Positions 34,379 to 43,440 of a stretch of DNA of 64,000 nucleotides are shown one piece after another. The stretch comes from Pseudochrobactrum sp. sp1633 (lineage in GTDB: Bacteria; Pseudomonadota; Alphaproteobacteria; Rhizobiales; Rhizobiaceae): positions 1-64,000 of the forward strand of contig NZ_JARRAE010000010.1 in NCBI RefSeq assembly GCF_030376605.1, read 5' to 3'. The number at the start of each line of letters is the position of its first letter. Within the stretch, counting starts at the first letter, position 1. The notes below the pieces were generated by a model, which saw only the letters and a list, made by a program, of their open reading frames with translations, was not told where the DNA came from and did no database searches. The translations under genes and the position numbers were made by a program.

Positions 34379-35359
34379 ATGAAGAAAATACACGCAACAT
34401 CGTCTATTTATTTGCGACCGGCAGAGCTTACCATGCTCATGCTTGTGTCGTTTGTTTCTTTGACAGATATAATTTTGGTCGCGTCCTGGAAGTTGAGTGT
34501 TGCCTATGACGAGTATATTATCACCGTTGCTGCCAGCCTGTTGTTGATGTGTATAGGTTTGATTTATCGCGGATTAAACCGTAGCGAAACAATAGCTGTA
34601 GTAACAATATGCACCAGCTTAATGGTGGCCTTTACGTCCGCTATGGCGCTTTTAAACTATGTGTTTTTGCCTAATCACCGTATTGGTCTGGATCAGTGGT
34701 TGCTTCAATTTGATGCAGTCTTCGGTTATAACTGGGCAGATATGGTTCGCTGGAGTGTGCATAAGCCCATTTTAAATGAGCTTATGCGCTATGCTTACTT
34801 GTCGAGTTTGCCGCAAATGGTAGTTTTAATTCTTATGCTGGGTTTGGGTGCACAAATTCGGCGTTTGCATGTAATGCTCATGACATTAATGTTAAGCGCT
34901 TCGCTTGCAGTTGTTTTTTGGATATTATTCCCGACAGCGGGCCCAAGTGCATATCTCATGTTGGATCAAGAAACAGCTTCGATCTCTCATCAGGTTCTTG
35001 ATAAAGCGTACGGGAAAAAAATGCTTGATCTGTTAGTTTACGGTGAGGAACAGATTCGACCATCCCAGATGATTGGGCTTATTGCTTTCCCATCATATCA
35101 TACAGTGTTAGCGTTGGTTGGTATTTGGTTTTCGCGTTCATTGAAATGGATGTTTCCAGTTTTTCTGATCGTGAATTTACTCGTCTTTCCTGCAACATTA
35201 GCCCACGGTGGGCATTATCTTATCGACCTGGCTGGTGGATTGATTTTGTTTTTGATTTGTTTGTGGGGAGCAGAGCTTTTCCAACGTCGTTTTGACAGGC
35301 AGGAAAAACCGGAGATTAATCTCCGGCCACAAAGAACTTCCATGAGCCATCCGGCGTAA
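34379..35359 (+). CDS. PAP2-like membrane phosphatase / inositolphosphotransferase family
   Basis: A polytopic inner-membrane protein of about 326 aa with six or more hydrophobic segments. The C-terminal half has the PAP2 catalytic pattern: FPSYHTVLALVG (second motif with active-site His) and HGGHYLIDLAGG (third motif with the nucleophile-region His and Asp). The overall arrangement resembles the Aur1/Ipt1-type PAP2_3 group, so it could act on lipid phosphates or transfer phospho-head groups. The start is uncertain: ATG codons at 34364 and 34379 both lack a good ribosome-binding site. Its codon use is clearly more AT-rich than its neighbours, suggesting horizontal acquisition. Its 3' end overlaps the convergent gene by 44 bp. 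Confidence 0.8.
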   Translation: MKKIHATSSIYLRPAELTMLMLVSFVSLTDIILVASWKLSVAYDEYIITVAASLLLMCIGLIYRGLNRSETIAVVTICTSLMVAFTSAMALLNYVFLPNHRIGLDQWLLQFDAVFGYNWADMVRWSVHKPILNELMRYAYLSSLPQMVVLILMLGLGAQIRRLHVMLMTLMLSASLAVVFWILFPTAGPSAYLMLDQETASISHQVLDKAYGKKMLDLLVYGEEQIRPSQMIGLIAFPSYHTVLALVGIWFSRSLKWMFPVFLIVNLLVFPATLAHGGHYLIDLAGGLILFLICLWGAELFQRRFDRQEKPEINLRPQRTSMSHPA

Positions 35360-36101
35360 TGCCGAGGCGGTAGAAAATATAGGCACCAACGCCCTTCATT
35401 TCTTCAAAATCACCGGCGGTGACAATCTGATACAGCTCAACCATCTGCCGGTCATCCAGCTTTTCCAGCGGATAGGCGAAGAAATACGGCCAGACATAGA
35501 CCTCGCTCGGTGTGCCTGCATCCAGATGCACATAACCGGCTTCCAGCAGGTCTACCAGAATAGCCAGCAGTTCCTGACCATTGCTGTCGCCTGAAAGGCT
35601 TTTCAGAAACTCCAGCGGCGTGCCGTCATATTCGCCAAGCGAAAGCAGCGGGCTTGCTTCGCCGCCATCGCCGAGCAGTGGTTTGAGAGCGTCAATTTTT
35701 CCGGCCTTGGCAATGTCGAGAATTTTCTTGCGGGTGTCCTGCACAGCTTGCGGAAGCTTGGAATAGTCATAGGACACTTCCGGAATTTTGCCTTCTGACG
35801 AGACATGCGGGCGGGTAATATCACGCTCAGGATTGCCGTTTTCAGAAGCTGCTCCGGTTTCAGGCGCTCTGTAAGTTTCGGTCGGTACCTGACGCAGCGG
35901 ACCCGGCAACGGCACCTGCGCCGGATTAACATCCCCGTCATCAGCGGCTGGCGTTTCACTTAATGCCAGAATTTGAGGCTTTCCGCTCAATGTTCCGGCC
36001 GTGGCCGGAGCCGTCGCGGATACAGCGAGTATGACAAAGAGCAGGCCGGAGAGGGCAGACGAATTCAGCTTGCTTAACCCGCGGCGGAATGAAAGCGACA
36101 T
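35316..36101 (-). CDS. Conserved hypothetical secreted/periplasmic protein
   Basis: A 261-aa protein of unknown function. The ATG at 36101 has GGAG upstream and starts a signal peptide with a basic segment and hydrophobic core (SGLLFVILAVSATAPATAG). A Pro/Glu-rich low-complexity linker (about 35-100) precedes a folded C-terminal domain of about 150 residues containing GGEASPLLSLGEYDGTPLEF, EVYVWPYFFAYPLEKLDDRQ and PDGSWKFFVAGD. I recall similar proteins in Brucella relatives, unnamed. The frame extends upstream to 36173 but without secretion features. Its 3' end overlaps that of the PAP2 gene. Confidence 0.8.
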   Translation of the reverse strand: MSLSFRRGLSKLNSSALSGLLFVILAVSATAPATAGTLSGKPQILALSETPAADDGDVNPAQVPLPGPLRQVPTETYRAPETGAASENGNPERDITRPHVSSEGKIPEVSYDYSKLPQAVQDTRKKILDIAKAGKIDALKPLLGDGGEASPLLSLGEYDGTPLEFLKSLSGDSNGQELLAILVDLLEAGYVHLDAGTPSEVYVWPYFFAYPLEKLDDRQMVELYQIVTAGDFEEMKGVGAYIFYRLGITPDGSWKFFVAGD

Positions 36102-36252
36102 CGGAGACTCCAAACCAGAAATATAAATGTTTAAACCAGAGCAGTTCCGGCAAATGCGGCGCCGGTTTTGCACTGGATAATGCGTAAAGTAATTATCAGC
36201 CTACGGCACGCTCTGGCATAAATTATGACGAGCGCCGGTGATGTCAGATCGT

Positions 36253-36510
36253 TTATTGCAGAACGCGGTTTGGCAGAAATTCACCGGCAATGATCTGTTC
36301 ACGCAATTTATCGAGCAGACCGAGCGCAGCATCTTCACCTGTGCGGCGCACAAGTTCAGTCAGCGCATTGGCAAAAGCTGCTTCAGCGAGAATTTCCGGT
36401 TCGATGCCTTCAGAGATTCCGTCAGCCCATGCTTCATGCTGATATTCGATTGCCGCCTGTTTTTTCTCATAGGCAATCAGTTCATCGAGATCTGTCGGAG
36501 CATGATTCAT
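36253..36510 (-). CDS. Small conserved hypothetical protein
   Basis: An 85-aa acidic, soluble, probably helical protein (MNHAPTDLDELIAYEKKQ...). It contains no motif I recognise and no signal peptide or membrane segment. The composition and codon use are normal for this genome. It lies in a minus-strand series NUDIX - TIGR02301 - this gene - secreted hypothetical, with gaps of 150-230 bp, so it is probably independently transcribed. Confidence 0.7.
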   Translation of the reverse strand: MNHAPTDLDELIAYEKKQAAIEYQHEAWADGISEGIEPEILAEAAFANALTELVRRTGEDAALGLLDKLREQIIAGEFLPNRVLQ

Positions 36511-36741
36511 AAAATATCACCTTGGCTTTATGCCGTTGGACACTGCATCGCGGAAGACGGACAGGACTTAAGCTAATGGAAGTGCTGTCATAGAGCCATT
36601 CAGAGCAGAAACGGTTATCTGAAGTCCGTTTCTTACACTATCAGCCGAAGCACCACCATCAAAAATTTAATCTCTTGTTAACAGATTGCGACTGTTTGTG
36701 AATGCCTGTTTGCTGCTTTATTGCAATGAATGAAGTTTTGG

Positions 36742-37128
36742 TTAATTGCCGTAATGGGCGACCAGTCCTTCGGAGAGTTTTTCACCTTGAATTTTAAACC
36801 GGCCGATCGCTTTCAATGCCTGATCTGTGCATTGGCTGTAATTCTCAGCATAAGTGCGGTAGCTGTTATTGAAGGCTGAAACCAGAGTTTTACGTCGCCC
36901 CGCATCTGCTTTTTCAACGTTAAGCAACGCATCCATCTGATCGCGCCAGGGGCTGGTTTTATCCCCGCACAGATTGCTCAGATAATGCAGGGAGCCGAGT
37001 GTTTCAGCGAGCTGGATCATCTGGTTTTCATAGGGAGGGCCGCTGATTTCCTGCGTTTGTGCCTGTGCGGAAAGTGCGGAAACAGAAAATCCTGTGACCA
37101 ACAGTAAGCTAACAAGAAATCTGGTCAT
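36742..37128 (-). CDS. TIGR02301 family periplasmic protein
   Basis: A 128-aa exported protein from the ATG at 37128 (GGAG 7 nt upstream). The signal peptide is MTRFLVSLLLVTGFSVSALSAQA. The mature part, LAETLGSLHYLSNLCGD, WRDQMDALL, RRKTLVSAFNNSYRTY and a second Cys (SQCTDQA), fits the alphaproteobacterial family TIGR02301 of unknown function; the two Cys could form a disulphide. It begins 57 bp after the NUDIX gene on the same strand and may be co-transcribed with it. Confidence 0.82.
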   Translation of the reverse strand: MTRFLVSLLLVTGFSVSALSAQAQTQEISGPPYENQMIQLAETLGSLHYLSNLCGDKTSPWRDQMDALLNVEKADAGRRKTLVSAFNNSYRTYAENYSQCTDQALKAIGRFKIQGEKLSEGLVAHYGN

Positions 37129-37185
37129 ATACATACTCCGCGCCTTCACTATAAATTGTGCAGTAATCAGGCTGTTTCAAGGCGC

Positions 37186-37611
37186 TCAGCCTTCTTCCTG
37201 CAGAATGCGGCGCGCAAAAGCTAAAGTGCTGACAGTCACAATATTCTGTAGCATGTCCTCAACCGTCAGCCAGTGCAGGGAAACGGCATCATCTCCGGCC
37301 TGCTCCTGTCCGCTCAGATCAAACGCCCGGAAAATGCTGAGATTATAGACTTTGCCGTAAAGCCCTTCCTGAGAGAGGTCGATGGTATCCACCAGTCGTA
37401 GGCGGTTGCAGCTTAATCCGGTCTCTTCCATGAGTTCACGCTGTGCCGCTTGCTCGGCACTTTCGCCGGCCTCAACCCCGCCGCCCGGAAAAGCGAGTGA
37501 GCCTTTGAGGGGCTCCTTGCCGCGTTTCACCAGCAGAAAGCGGTTTTCATTGCGGCAGATGATTGAAGCGCCGTGAGCAATCACTGGGAGAGGGGAAACT
37601 ACTTGTGTCAT
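37186..37611 (-). CDS. NUDIX hydrolase
   Basis: A 141-aa Nudix pyrophosphohydrolase. The box GGVEAGESAEQAAQRELMEETGL matches G-x5-E-x7-REUxEExGU with all metal-binding Glu residues present. The flanking FLLVKRGKEPLKGSLAFPGG and VKEW-like LHWLTVEDML resemble ADP-ribose or nucleotide-sugar pyrophosphatases, but the substrate is not certain. Divergent from the YedK/HMCES gene, sharing about 90 bp of control region. Confidence 0.92.
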   Translation of the reverse strand: MTQVVSPLPVIAHGASIICRNENRFLLVKRGKEPLKGSLAFPGGGVEAGESAEQAAQRELMEETGLSCNRLRLVDTIDLSQEGLYGKVYNLSIFRAFDLSGQEQAGDDAVSLHWLTVEDMLQNIVTVSTLAFARRILQEEG

Positions 37612-37701
37612 AAATTAAGTGGTAAAACCTGCCCGCTGATTTGCAAGCTTTGTTTGTCTGGCACCTTGACCTTTGCGGTAAAACTCGCGACACCGGACAC
37701 T

Positions 37702-38499
37702 ATGTGTGGACGTTTTGCATTATTGGCGACGATTGATGAGGTGGAGGCGCAGTTCGGCGTGATTGTCGATGAAGCCTTTCCGCCGCGCTATAATATTTCA
37801 CCGACACAGCCGCTCATGATCGTGATGGCCGGAGAAACACCGGCACCTGGAAGTAACCGGCCGGATAGGATCGCGACATTGGTGCGCTGGGGGTTTATTC
37901 CGTCATGGACAAAAGACCCGCTGAATTTTCCGCTGATGATCAATGCCCGTTCCGAGATAGCGCATGAGAAACCGTCTTTCCGAGCGGCTATGGAACATCG
38001 TCGCTCGCTACTGCCGGTCACGGGTTTCTATGAATGGCGCAAGCTTGGGGATGGCAGAAAGCAGGCCTACTGGATACGCCCGCGTCAGGGCGGAACCATT
38101 GCTTTTGGGGCGCTGATGGAAACATGGGTGAGCGGCGACGGTTCGCAGATGGACACGGCCGCAATTCTGACCACAGCTTCCAATCATGCGCTGTCGCATA
38201 TTCACGAGCGTCTGCCGCTGGTGATACGCCCTGAGGATTATCAGGAGTGGCTGGATTGCAAACGCAACCGTGCCAAGGATGTGCAGCATTTGCTCAAGCC
38301 CGTGCAGGATGATTTTTTCGAGGCAATACCCGTATCGGATAAGATCAATAATGCCCGTTATTTCGGCACGGATGTGCATGAAAGAGCGGAGGAGATGGCT
38401 GTTTCTCAGGAGCCAATAGCTAAAAAAACAGCTAAACCTAAAAAGCCTGCGGTCAAAAAGAAAACAGATGACAATGACGACCAGTTCAGTATGTTTTAG
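37702..38499 (+). CDS. SOS response-associated peptidase (YedK/HMCES family)
   Basis: Protein that forms a stable covalent crosslink with abasic sites in single-stranded DNA, protecting them during replication. From the ATG at 37702 the product is 265 aa and begins MCGRF, where Cys2 becomes the N-terminal catalytic residue after Met removal; this decides the start. Also present are the RYNISPTQ, INARSE (Asn for the thiazolidine site), LLPVTGFYEWRK with the active Glu, and LTTASNHALSHIHERLPLVI with its conserved His. The Lys-rich tail (about 235-255) is a low-complexity extension. No LexA box was noticed upstream. Confidence 0.93.
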   Translation: MCGRFALLATIDEVEAQFGVIVDEAFPPRYNISPTQPLMIVMAGETPAPGSNRPDRIATLVRWGFIPSWTKDPLNFPLMINARSEIAHEKPSFRAAMEHRRSLLPVTGFYEWRKLGDGRKQAYWIRPRQGGTIAFGALMETWVSGDGSQMDTAAILTTASNHALSHIHERLPLVIRPEDYQEWLDCKRNRAKDVQHLLKPVQDDFFEAIPVSDKINNARYFGTDVHERAEEMAVSQEPIAKKTAKPKKPAVKKKTDDNDDQFSMF

Positions 38500-38536
38500 G
38501 TAGGAATTTCATAAGCATAATGAGCGTGGAACTATC

Positions 38537-39151
38537 GTGGGAACAGCAGCAGTTTCGGGCTTTTTGCTCGGATTATCACTTATCGTCGCCATCGGTGCAC
38601 AAAATGCCTATATTTTACGACAGGGACTGCTACGTCAGCATGTTTTTATACTCTGTCTGATTTGTGCATTATCGGATGCAATTCTGATTATTGCAGGTGT
38701 GGCAGGGCTCGGCACAATCATTGCGCAATCACCTGCTTTGATCACAGTGGTGACAATCGGCGGTGCAGCCTTTTTACTCTGGTATGGTTTTTCGGCTTTT
38801 CGCCGTGCGATGCATCCTGATGGTATGCGTGCCGCGAATGGTGGTGCAGTCAGCCTCAAGGCCGCAATCAGCACTTGTCTTGCGCTGACTTTTCTCAATC
38901 CGCATGTTTATCTCGACACGGTCGTGCTTGTCGGCAGTCTCTCTGCGCGTTTTGAAGGCGAGGCACGAATGGCCTATGCTGCGGGAGCAGTCATTGCGTC
39001 TTTCGTCTGGTTCTTCTCGCTCGGCTATGGTGCACGCTTGTTGCAGCCGTTTTTCGCCAAGCCTTCTGCATGGCGCATTCTCGACTGCATTATCGGTGTC
39101 GTTATGTGGGCAATTGCCTTCAGCCTACTTAGTCGTCTGCTGTGGGCGTGA
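38537..39151 (+). CDS. LysE/ArgO family amino-acid exporter
   Basis: A 204-aa inner-membrane exporter of the LysE family, probably exporting basic amino acids such as Arg or Lys. Six hydrophobic segments are visible; the N-terminal LLGLSLIVAIGAQNAYILRQGLLR and LTFLNPHVYLDTVVLVG are the signatures. The GTG start at 38537 is 37 bp after the YedK gene. No lysG/argP regulator adjoins. Its 3' end overlaps the convergent small gene by 27 bp. Confidence 0.92.
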   Translation: MGTAAVSGFLLGLSLIVAIGAQNAYILRQGLLRQHVFILCLICALSDAILIIAGVAGLGTIIAQSPALITVVTIGGAAFLLWYGFSAFRRAMHPDGMRAANGGAVSLKAAISTCLALTFLNPHVYLDTVVLVGSLSARFEGEARMAYAAGAVIASFVWFFSLGYGARLLQPFFAKPSAWRILDCIIGVVMWAIAFSLLSRLLWA

Positions 39152-39307
39152 TGCCTTGTTAGACGGCAGATAAGAGACATGCAGCCGCTTGTCATTTCGG
39201 CGGCTGCGTGGGGCAGCCATCAGCGCTGCGATGAGCGATGCAGGGCCGATTGCGCGATATTGCTCTGTCAGTTGATCTTTTTTGTGAGGGCTCAATACGC
39301 TTTTCAT
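39125..39307 (-). CDS. Small conserved YRAIG-type protein (hypothetical)
   Basis: A 60-aa basic protein. The ATG at 39307 has an excellent ribosome-binding site (GGGAAGGAAA). The segment LTEQYRAIGPASLIAAL resembles a short motif (YRAIGI.AVAAAL) that I recall from many unnamed small proteins in Rhizobiales; the rest is a basic, Ser/Arg-rich tail. The frame runs on upstream to 39394, but that part looks random. No membrane segment. The function is unknown. Confidence 0.7.
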   Translation of the reverse strand: MKSVLSPHKKDQLTEQYRAIGPASLIAALMAAPRSRRNDKRLHVSYLPSNKASRPQQTTK

Positions 39308-39666
39308 AATTGTTTCCTTCCCGTTATTTACAGTTCCAGTGTCCCCGGAAATTGGGACTGAAGCATGGCTGGAAATGTGCAAATCCGGGCGCAAATATGG
39401 GTATTGTCATGGCGGTTCCTGAGTATGCGATGATTATTCCCCGCAACAAAAATCTCTGACGGCTCTCTTGACGCGACGCAGGATCAGAGAGATAAGTGCT
39501 GTCATGAAAACACCACTCGCAAACACCACTTGTATTATTGCGGTTATTATTCGCTAGCAGATTGCTGGCTCGGATGTTTTCGTCTTTCTTTTCCTTTTGA
39601 AGCAGACAAATGCACCGGCCAGCAGGCTGCGCAAATGTTGTTTTGCGTTCTTATGAGGGAAACCCG
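39308..39666. other. Intergenic region upstream of the small gene and cysS
   Basis: About 360 bp. A promoter-like TTGACG (39468-39473), 17 bp, GATAAG (39491-39496) points towards cysS. No T-box, riboswitch or ORF was recognised. Confidence 0.45.
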
Positions 39667-41181
39667 ATGTCTGCCACAGAATTGCGTTTATATAATACGC
39701 TGACCCGCAGGAAAGAGGACTTTGTTCCGATCAATCCTGACCATGTGCGCATGTATGTCTGCGGTCCCACCGTTTATGATTTTGCCCATATCGGCAATGC
39801 GCGTCCGGTGATCGTGTTTGACGTGCTGTTCCGTCTGCTACGCCATGTTTATGGCGAAGCTCAAGTCACCTATGCACGCAACCTCACCGATGTGGATGAT
39901 AAGATCAATGCGCGTGCCGTACGCGATTATCCTGATCTACCGCTCAATGAGGCGATCCGCAAAGTCACTGAAAGCACCAATGCGCAGTTCCAGAGCGATG
40001 TAACGGCGCTCGGCAATCTCGAACCATCCAGCCAGCCCCGTGCAACCGAACATCTGGAAGAGATGCGCCAGCTGATCGAGCGTCTGATTGAACGCGGTCA
40101 TGCCTATGTGGCGGATGACCATGTGCTGTTTGCGGTTAAAACCATGAGTGGCGAACATGGCCCCCGCTATGGCGCACTTGCCCGCCGCTCACTGGATGAG
40201 ATGATCGCCGGTGCGCGTGTGGATGTGGCTTCCTACAAGCGCGATGAGATGGATTTCGTGCTGTGGAAACCGTCTAAAGAGGGTGAGCCGGGCTGGCCGT
40301 CTCCGGCAGGTATTGCAGTGAGTGGCCGTCCGGGCTGGCATATTGAGTGCTCGGCCATGTCGATGGCCAAATTGCTGGAGCCGTTTGGTGGTGGTCTGAA
40401 ATGCGATGATCCGCTGAAAAATACCTTCGACATTCATGCCGGAGGTATTGATCTGGTGTTTCCGCATCATGAGAACGAGATTGCCCAGTCATGCTGCGCT
40501 TTTGGTTCAGAGCGCATGGCTAATATCTGGATGCATAATGGTTTTCTGCAGGTCGAAGGTCAGAAAATGTCCAAATCGCTGGGCAATTTCATCACCATTG
40601 ACGATGTGCTGAAATCAGAGCTGCCGCAATTGTCGGGCACAGATGCGCCGGAGGGTTTCCGCCGTCGCTGGATTGGCATGGCTGCCCGTCTTTCCATGTT
40701 ACAGACCCATTACCGTGAGCCGATCAACTGGACGCAGCAGCGTCTGATTGAATCCGGTGAAGAACTGGCAAAGTGGTATCAGGCGATTTCTGATCAGCCG
40801 GTGCCTGCTTCTGCGGATAAGGCTGTAGTTTTTGCCAGTGCTATTGGTGACGATCTGAATACATGGGCAGCACTCACTGAACTGCGGAAAGCCTATAAGC
40901 AGGGCGATGTGCAGGCACTGGTTTCCGGCCTCACTCTGCTTGGTCTTCACGATGCGCAATTATTGGCGGAAGCTGCACAATACTTGTTCAGCACTGCTGC
41001 AGATGTCGACACGGCGGATGTTGAAAGACAGATTACTGATCGTCTGGCATTCATTAATGCGAAAAACTGGGCGGATGCTGACCGTATTCGTGACGCATTA
41101 CTGACGCAGAATATCCAGCTTAAGGATGGTAAAGATCCGGTTTCTGGAGAACGGGTGACAACATGGGAAGTGAAACGCTGA
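39667..41181 (+). CDS. cysS: Cysteinyl-tRNA synthetase
   Basis: Class I aminoacyl-tRNA synthetase charging tRNA-Cys. The ATG at 39667 has GAGGG upstream and gives 504 aa. The zinc and ATP site [19 protein letters not shown] contains the HIGH-like [13 protein letters not shown] and [11 protein letters not shown] bear further zinc ligands; KMSKSLGNF is the KMSKS loop. The C-terminal helical anticodon-binding part is complete. The GFA gene starts inside its last 19 bp, indicating coupling. Confidence 0.96.
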   Translation: MSATELRLYNTLTRRKEDFVPINPDHVRMYVCGPTVYDFAHIGNARPVIVFDVLFRLLRHVYGEAQVTYARNLTDVDDKINARAVRDYPDLPLNEAIRKVTESTNAQFQSDVTALGNLEPSSQPRATEHLEEMRQLIERLIERGHAYVADDHVLFAVKTMSGEHGPRYGALARRSLDEMIAGARVDVASYKRDEMDFVLWKPSKEGEPGWPSPAGIAVSGRPGWHIECSAMSMAKLLEPFGGGLKCDDPLKNTFDIHAGGIDLVFPHHENEIAQSCCAFGSERMANIWMHNGFLQVEGQKMSKSLGNFITIDDVLKSELPQLSGTDAPEGFRRRWIGMAARLSMLQTHYREPINWTQQRLIESGEELAKWYQAISDQPVPASADKAVVFASAIGDDLNTWAALTELRKAYKQGDVQALVSGLTLLGLHDAQLLAEAAQYLFSTAADVDTADVERQITDRLAFINAKNWADADRIRDALLTQNIQLKDGKDPVSGERVTTWEVKR

Positions 41182-41666
41182 ACTCAGAAGCCGTATGGAG
41201 CGGCGGTTGTCAGTGCGGTGCCGTGCGTTTTCGTGTGAAAGGGCAGCTGGGTAGTGCATCTATCTGTCATTGCCGCATGTGCCAGAAGGCTTTCGGCAAT
41301 TATTATGCACCGCTGGTCTCCGTTAAAGAGGGGACATTGGAGTGGACGCGCGGAATACGAAAACTGTTCCGCTCATCCAACCATGTTGAACGTGGATTTT
41401 GCGCGGATTGCGGCACACCACTGACTTATGAAGCGCCGGATGGTCTGGCGCTTTCGATTGCCGCTTTTGATCATCCGGAGAAGATTGTGCCGGTGGTGCA
41501 GTGGGGCATGGAGGGCAAGCTGCCTTATCTGGATGAGCTGAGCGCTTTGCCTGCCTATACGACAGATCGTGACCCTGAAAGTGCGGAATTTGTGCGCACG
41601 ATGATATCTTATCAGCATCCTGACCATGACACTGAGACATGGCCGCAAGACCAATCTCACGCATAA
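41163..41666 (+). CDS. GFA family (glutathione-dependent formaldehyde-activating enzyme-like) protein
   Basis: A 167-aa CENP-V/GFA domain protein. It has the zinc-binding cysteine sets [21 protein letters not shown] and [10 protein letters not shown]. The S-(hydroxymethyl)glutathione synthase activity of the founding member is disputed, and most paralogues have no proved function. It overlaps cysS by 19 bp and is followed 26 bp later by citramalate synthase, so the three may be one operon. Confidence 0.9.
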   Translation: MGSETLNSEAVWSGGCQCGAVRFRVKGQLGSASICHCRMCQKAFGNYYAPLVSVKEGTLEWTRGIRKLFRSSNHVERGFCADCGTPLTYEAPDGLALSIAAFDHPEKIVPVVQWGMEGKLPYLDELSALPAYTTDRDPESAEFVRTMISYQHPDHDTETWPQDQSHA

Positions 41667-41692
41667 ATACGGATATGGAGGAAGGAACAACA

Positions 41693-43306
41693 ATGAAAAA
41701 AGAGCGTATCTATATCTACGACACCACCCTGCGCGATGGTCAGCAGACACCGGGCATTGATTTCTCGGTTGCAGACAAGAAAGCCATTGCCGCTATGCTG
41801 GACGATTTCGGCATGGACTATGTTGAGGGTGGTTATCCGGGGGCAAACCCGACAGATACGAGCTTTTTTCAGCGCAAACATACCGCAAAAGCGAAATTCG
41901 CCGCTTTTGGTATGACCAAGCGTCCGGGCGTTTCCACCTCAAATGATCCGGGCATGTCTGTGTTGTTGCAGGCTTCCAGTGATGCGATTACCTATGTTGC
42001 CAAAAGCTGGGACTATCATGTGCATCTGGCGCTCGGTTGCACATTGGAAGACAATCTGGAATCCATCACCTCATCTGTCACTGCCGCGCGCATGGCTGGT
42101 AAGGAATGCATCGTTGATTGCGAGCATTTCTTCGACGGTTTTAAGGCCAATCCTGATTATGCGCTGGCCTGTGCCAAAGCGGCCTATGGTGCCGGTGCAC
42201 GCTGGGTCGTGCTGTGCGATACCAATGGTGGCACGCAGCCGAGCGAAATCGGCGATATTGTCCGCGCGGTCAAAGCGGTGGTTCCGGGCGAGTGTTTAGG
42301 CATTCATGCCCATAATGATACCGAACAGGCCGTTGCCGTGTCGCTGGCCGCAATTGATGCTGGTGTGCGGCAGGTACAGGGCACGCTCAATGGTATCGGC
42401 GAGCGTTGCGGCAATGCCAATCTGGTCACGCTGATCCCGACATTGATGCTCAAGCCTTACTGGGCAGAGCGTTTTGAGGTTGGTATCAGTGACGAAGCGC
42501 TTGCCGGCATCACCAAGCTGTCGCGCACATTTGACGATATTCTCAACCGCGCACCGAACGATCAGGCCGCTTTCACAGGTAGTTCAGCCTTTGCCACTAA
42601 AGCGGGCATTCATGCCTCAGCGCTTTTGAAAGAGCCAAAGACCTATGAGCATGTGCCGCCGGAAATGGTGGGCAATCATCGCCGTGTGATGGTATCCGAT
42701 CAGGGCGGTAAGTCTAATTTCATCGCGGAACTCAACAAACGCGGCATCAAAGTCGCTAAAGATGACCATCATCTTGATACGCTGATCGCGCTGGTCAAAG
42801 AGCGTGAAGCTGAAGGCTATGCCTATGAAAGCGCCGATGCGAGTTTTGAGCTGCTCGCGCGTCAGCAATTGGGCGCCGTGCCGCAGTTTTTCCGTGTTGA
42901 GGCCTTCCGCTGTATGGTTGAGCGCCGTTATGACAGCAACGGCTGCCTGAAAACCGTGTCGGAGGCGATTGTTAAAATCATCATCGACGGTGAGGAGCAC
43001 TTGTCTGTGGCCGAAGGTCATGGTCCGGTTAACGCACTCGACCTTGCGCTGCGCAAAGATCTCGGTCGCTATCAGGAAGAACTGGCCGATCTGGAACTGG
43101 TGGATTTTAAAGTACGTATCCTCAATGGTGGTACGGGGGCGATCACCCGCGTTCTGATCGAGTCGCATGATGCCAGTGGCCAGCGCTGGCGCACCGTTGG
43201 CGTGTCGGATAATATTATCGACGCATCCTTTCAGGCGCTGATGGATTCTGTGGTCTATAAGCTGATGAAAAACCGCGAACTTGCGGGACATATTGCAGCA
43301 GAATAA
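41693..43306 (+). CDS. cimA: (R)-citramalate synthase
   Basis: Condenses acetyl-CoA and pyruvate to citramalate, a threonine-independent route to 2-oxobutyrate and isoleucine. From the ATG at 41693 (GGAGGAAGG upstream) it is 537 aa: an HMGL/IPMS TIM barrel starting YDTTLRDGQQTPGIDFS, with GIHAHNDTEQAVAVS and QGTLNGIGERCGNANL, then the linker and a C-terminal LeuA dimerisation/allosteric domain (about 400-530). The length and GGYPGANPTD motif fit the CimA/LeuA-like TIGR00977 group rather than leuA. Substrate specificity is by family, not proved. Confidence 0.9.
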   Translation: MKKERIYIYDTTLRDGQQTPGIDFSVADKKAIAAMLDDFGMDYVEGGYPGANPTDTSFFQRKHTAKAKFAAFGMTKRPGVSTSNDPGMSVLLQASSDAITYVAKSWDYHVHLALGCTLEDNLESITSSVTAARMAGKECIVDCEHFFDGFKANPDYALACAKAAYGAGARWVVLCDTNGGTQPSEIGDIVRAVKAVVPGECLGIHAHNDTEQAVAVSLAAIDAGVRQVQGTLNGIGERCGNANLVTLIPTLMLKPYWAERFEVGISDEALAGITKLSRTFDDILNRAPNDQAAFTGSSAFATKAGIHASALLKEPKTYEHVPPEMVGNHRRVMVSDQGGKSNFIAELNKRGIKVAKDDHHLDTLIALVKEREAEGYAYESADASFELLARQQLGAVPQFFRVEAFRCMVERRYDSNGCLKTVSEAIVKIIIDGEEHLSVAEGHGPVNALDLALRKDLGRYQEELADLELVDFKVRILNGGTGAITRVLIESHDASGQRWRTVGVSDNIIDASFQALMDSVVYKLMKNRELAGHIAAE

Positions 43307-43396
43307 AATTTGCCGTTTGCGGAGCAAGTAAAACGGGAGTACCGGTTGTTACTGATGCGATTGTAATGAACGGCTCCCGCTGTATGAATAAAGCCC

Positions 43397-43440
43397 GAGA
43401 CCGGAAATCTGAGGATGAGTAATCATGACTGACCGGTCTC
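43397..43440 (+). promoter_or_regulatory. Inverted repeat enclosing the rarD ribosome-binding site and start
   Basis: GAGACCGG (43397-43404) and CCGGTCTC (43433-43440) are perfect 8-bp complements. The loop between them contains the GAGGATGAG ribosome-binding region and the ATG at 43425, so the structure could hide the start. Confidence 0.45.
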
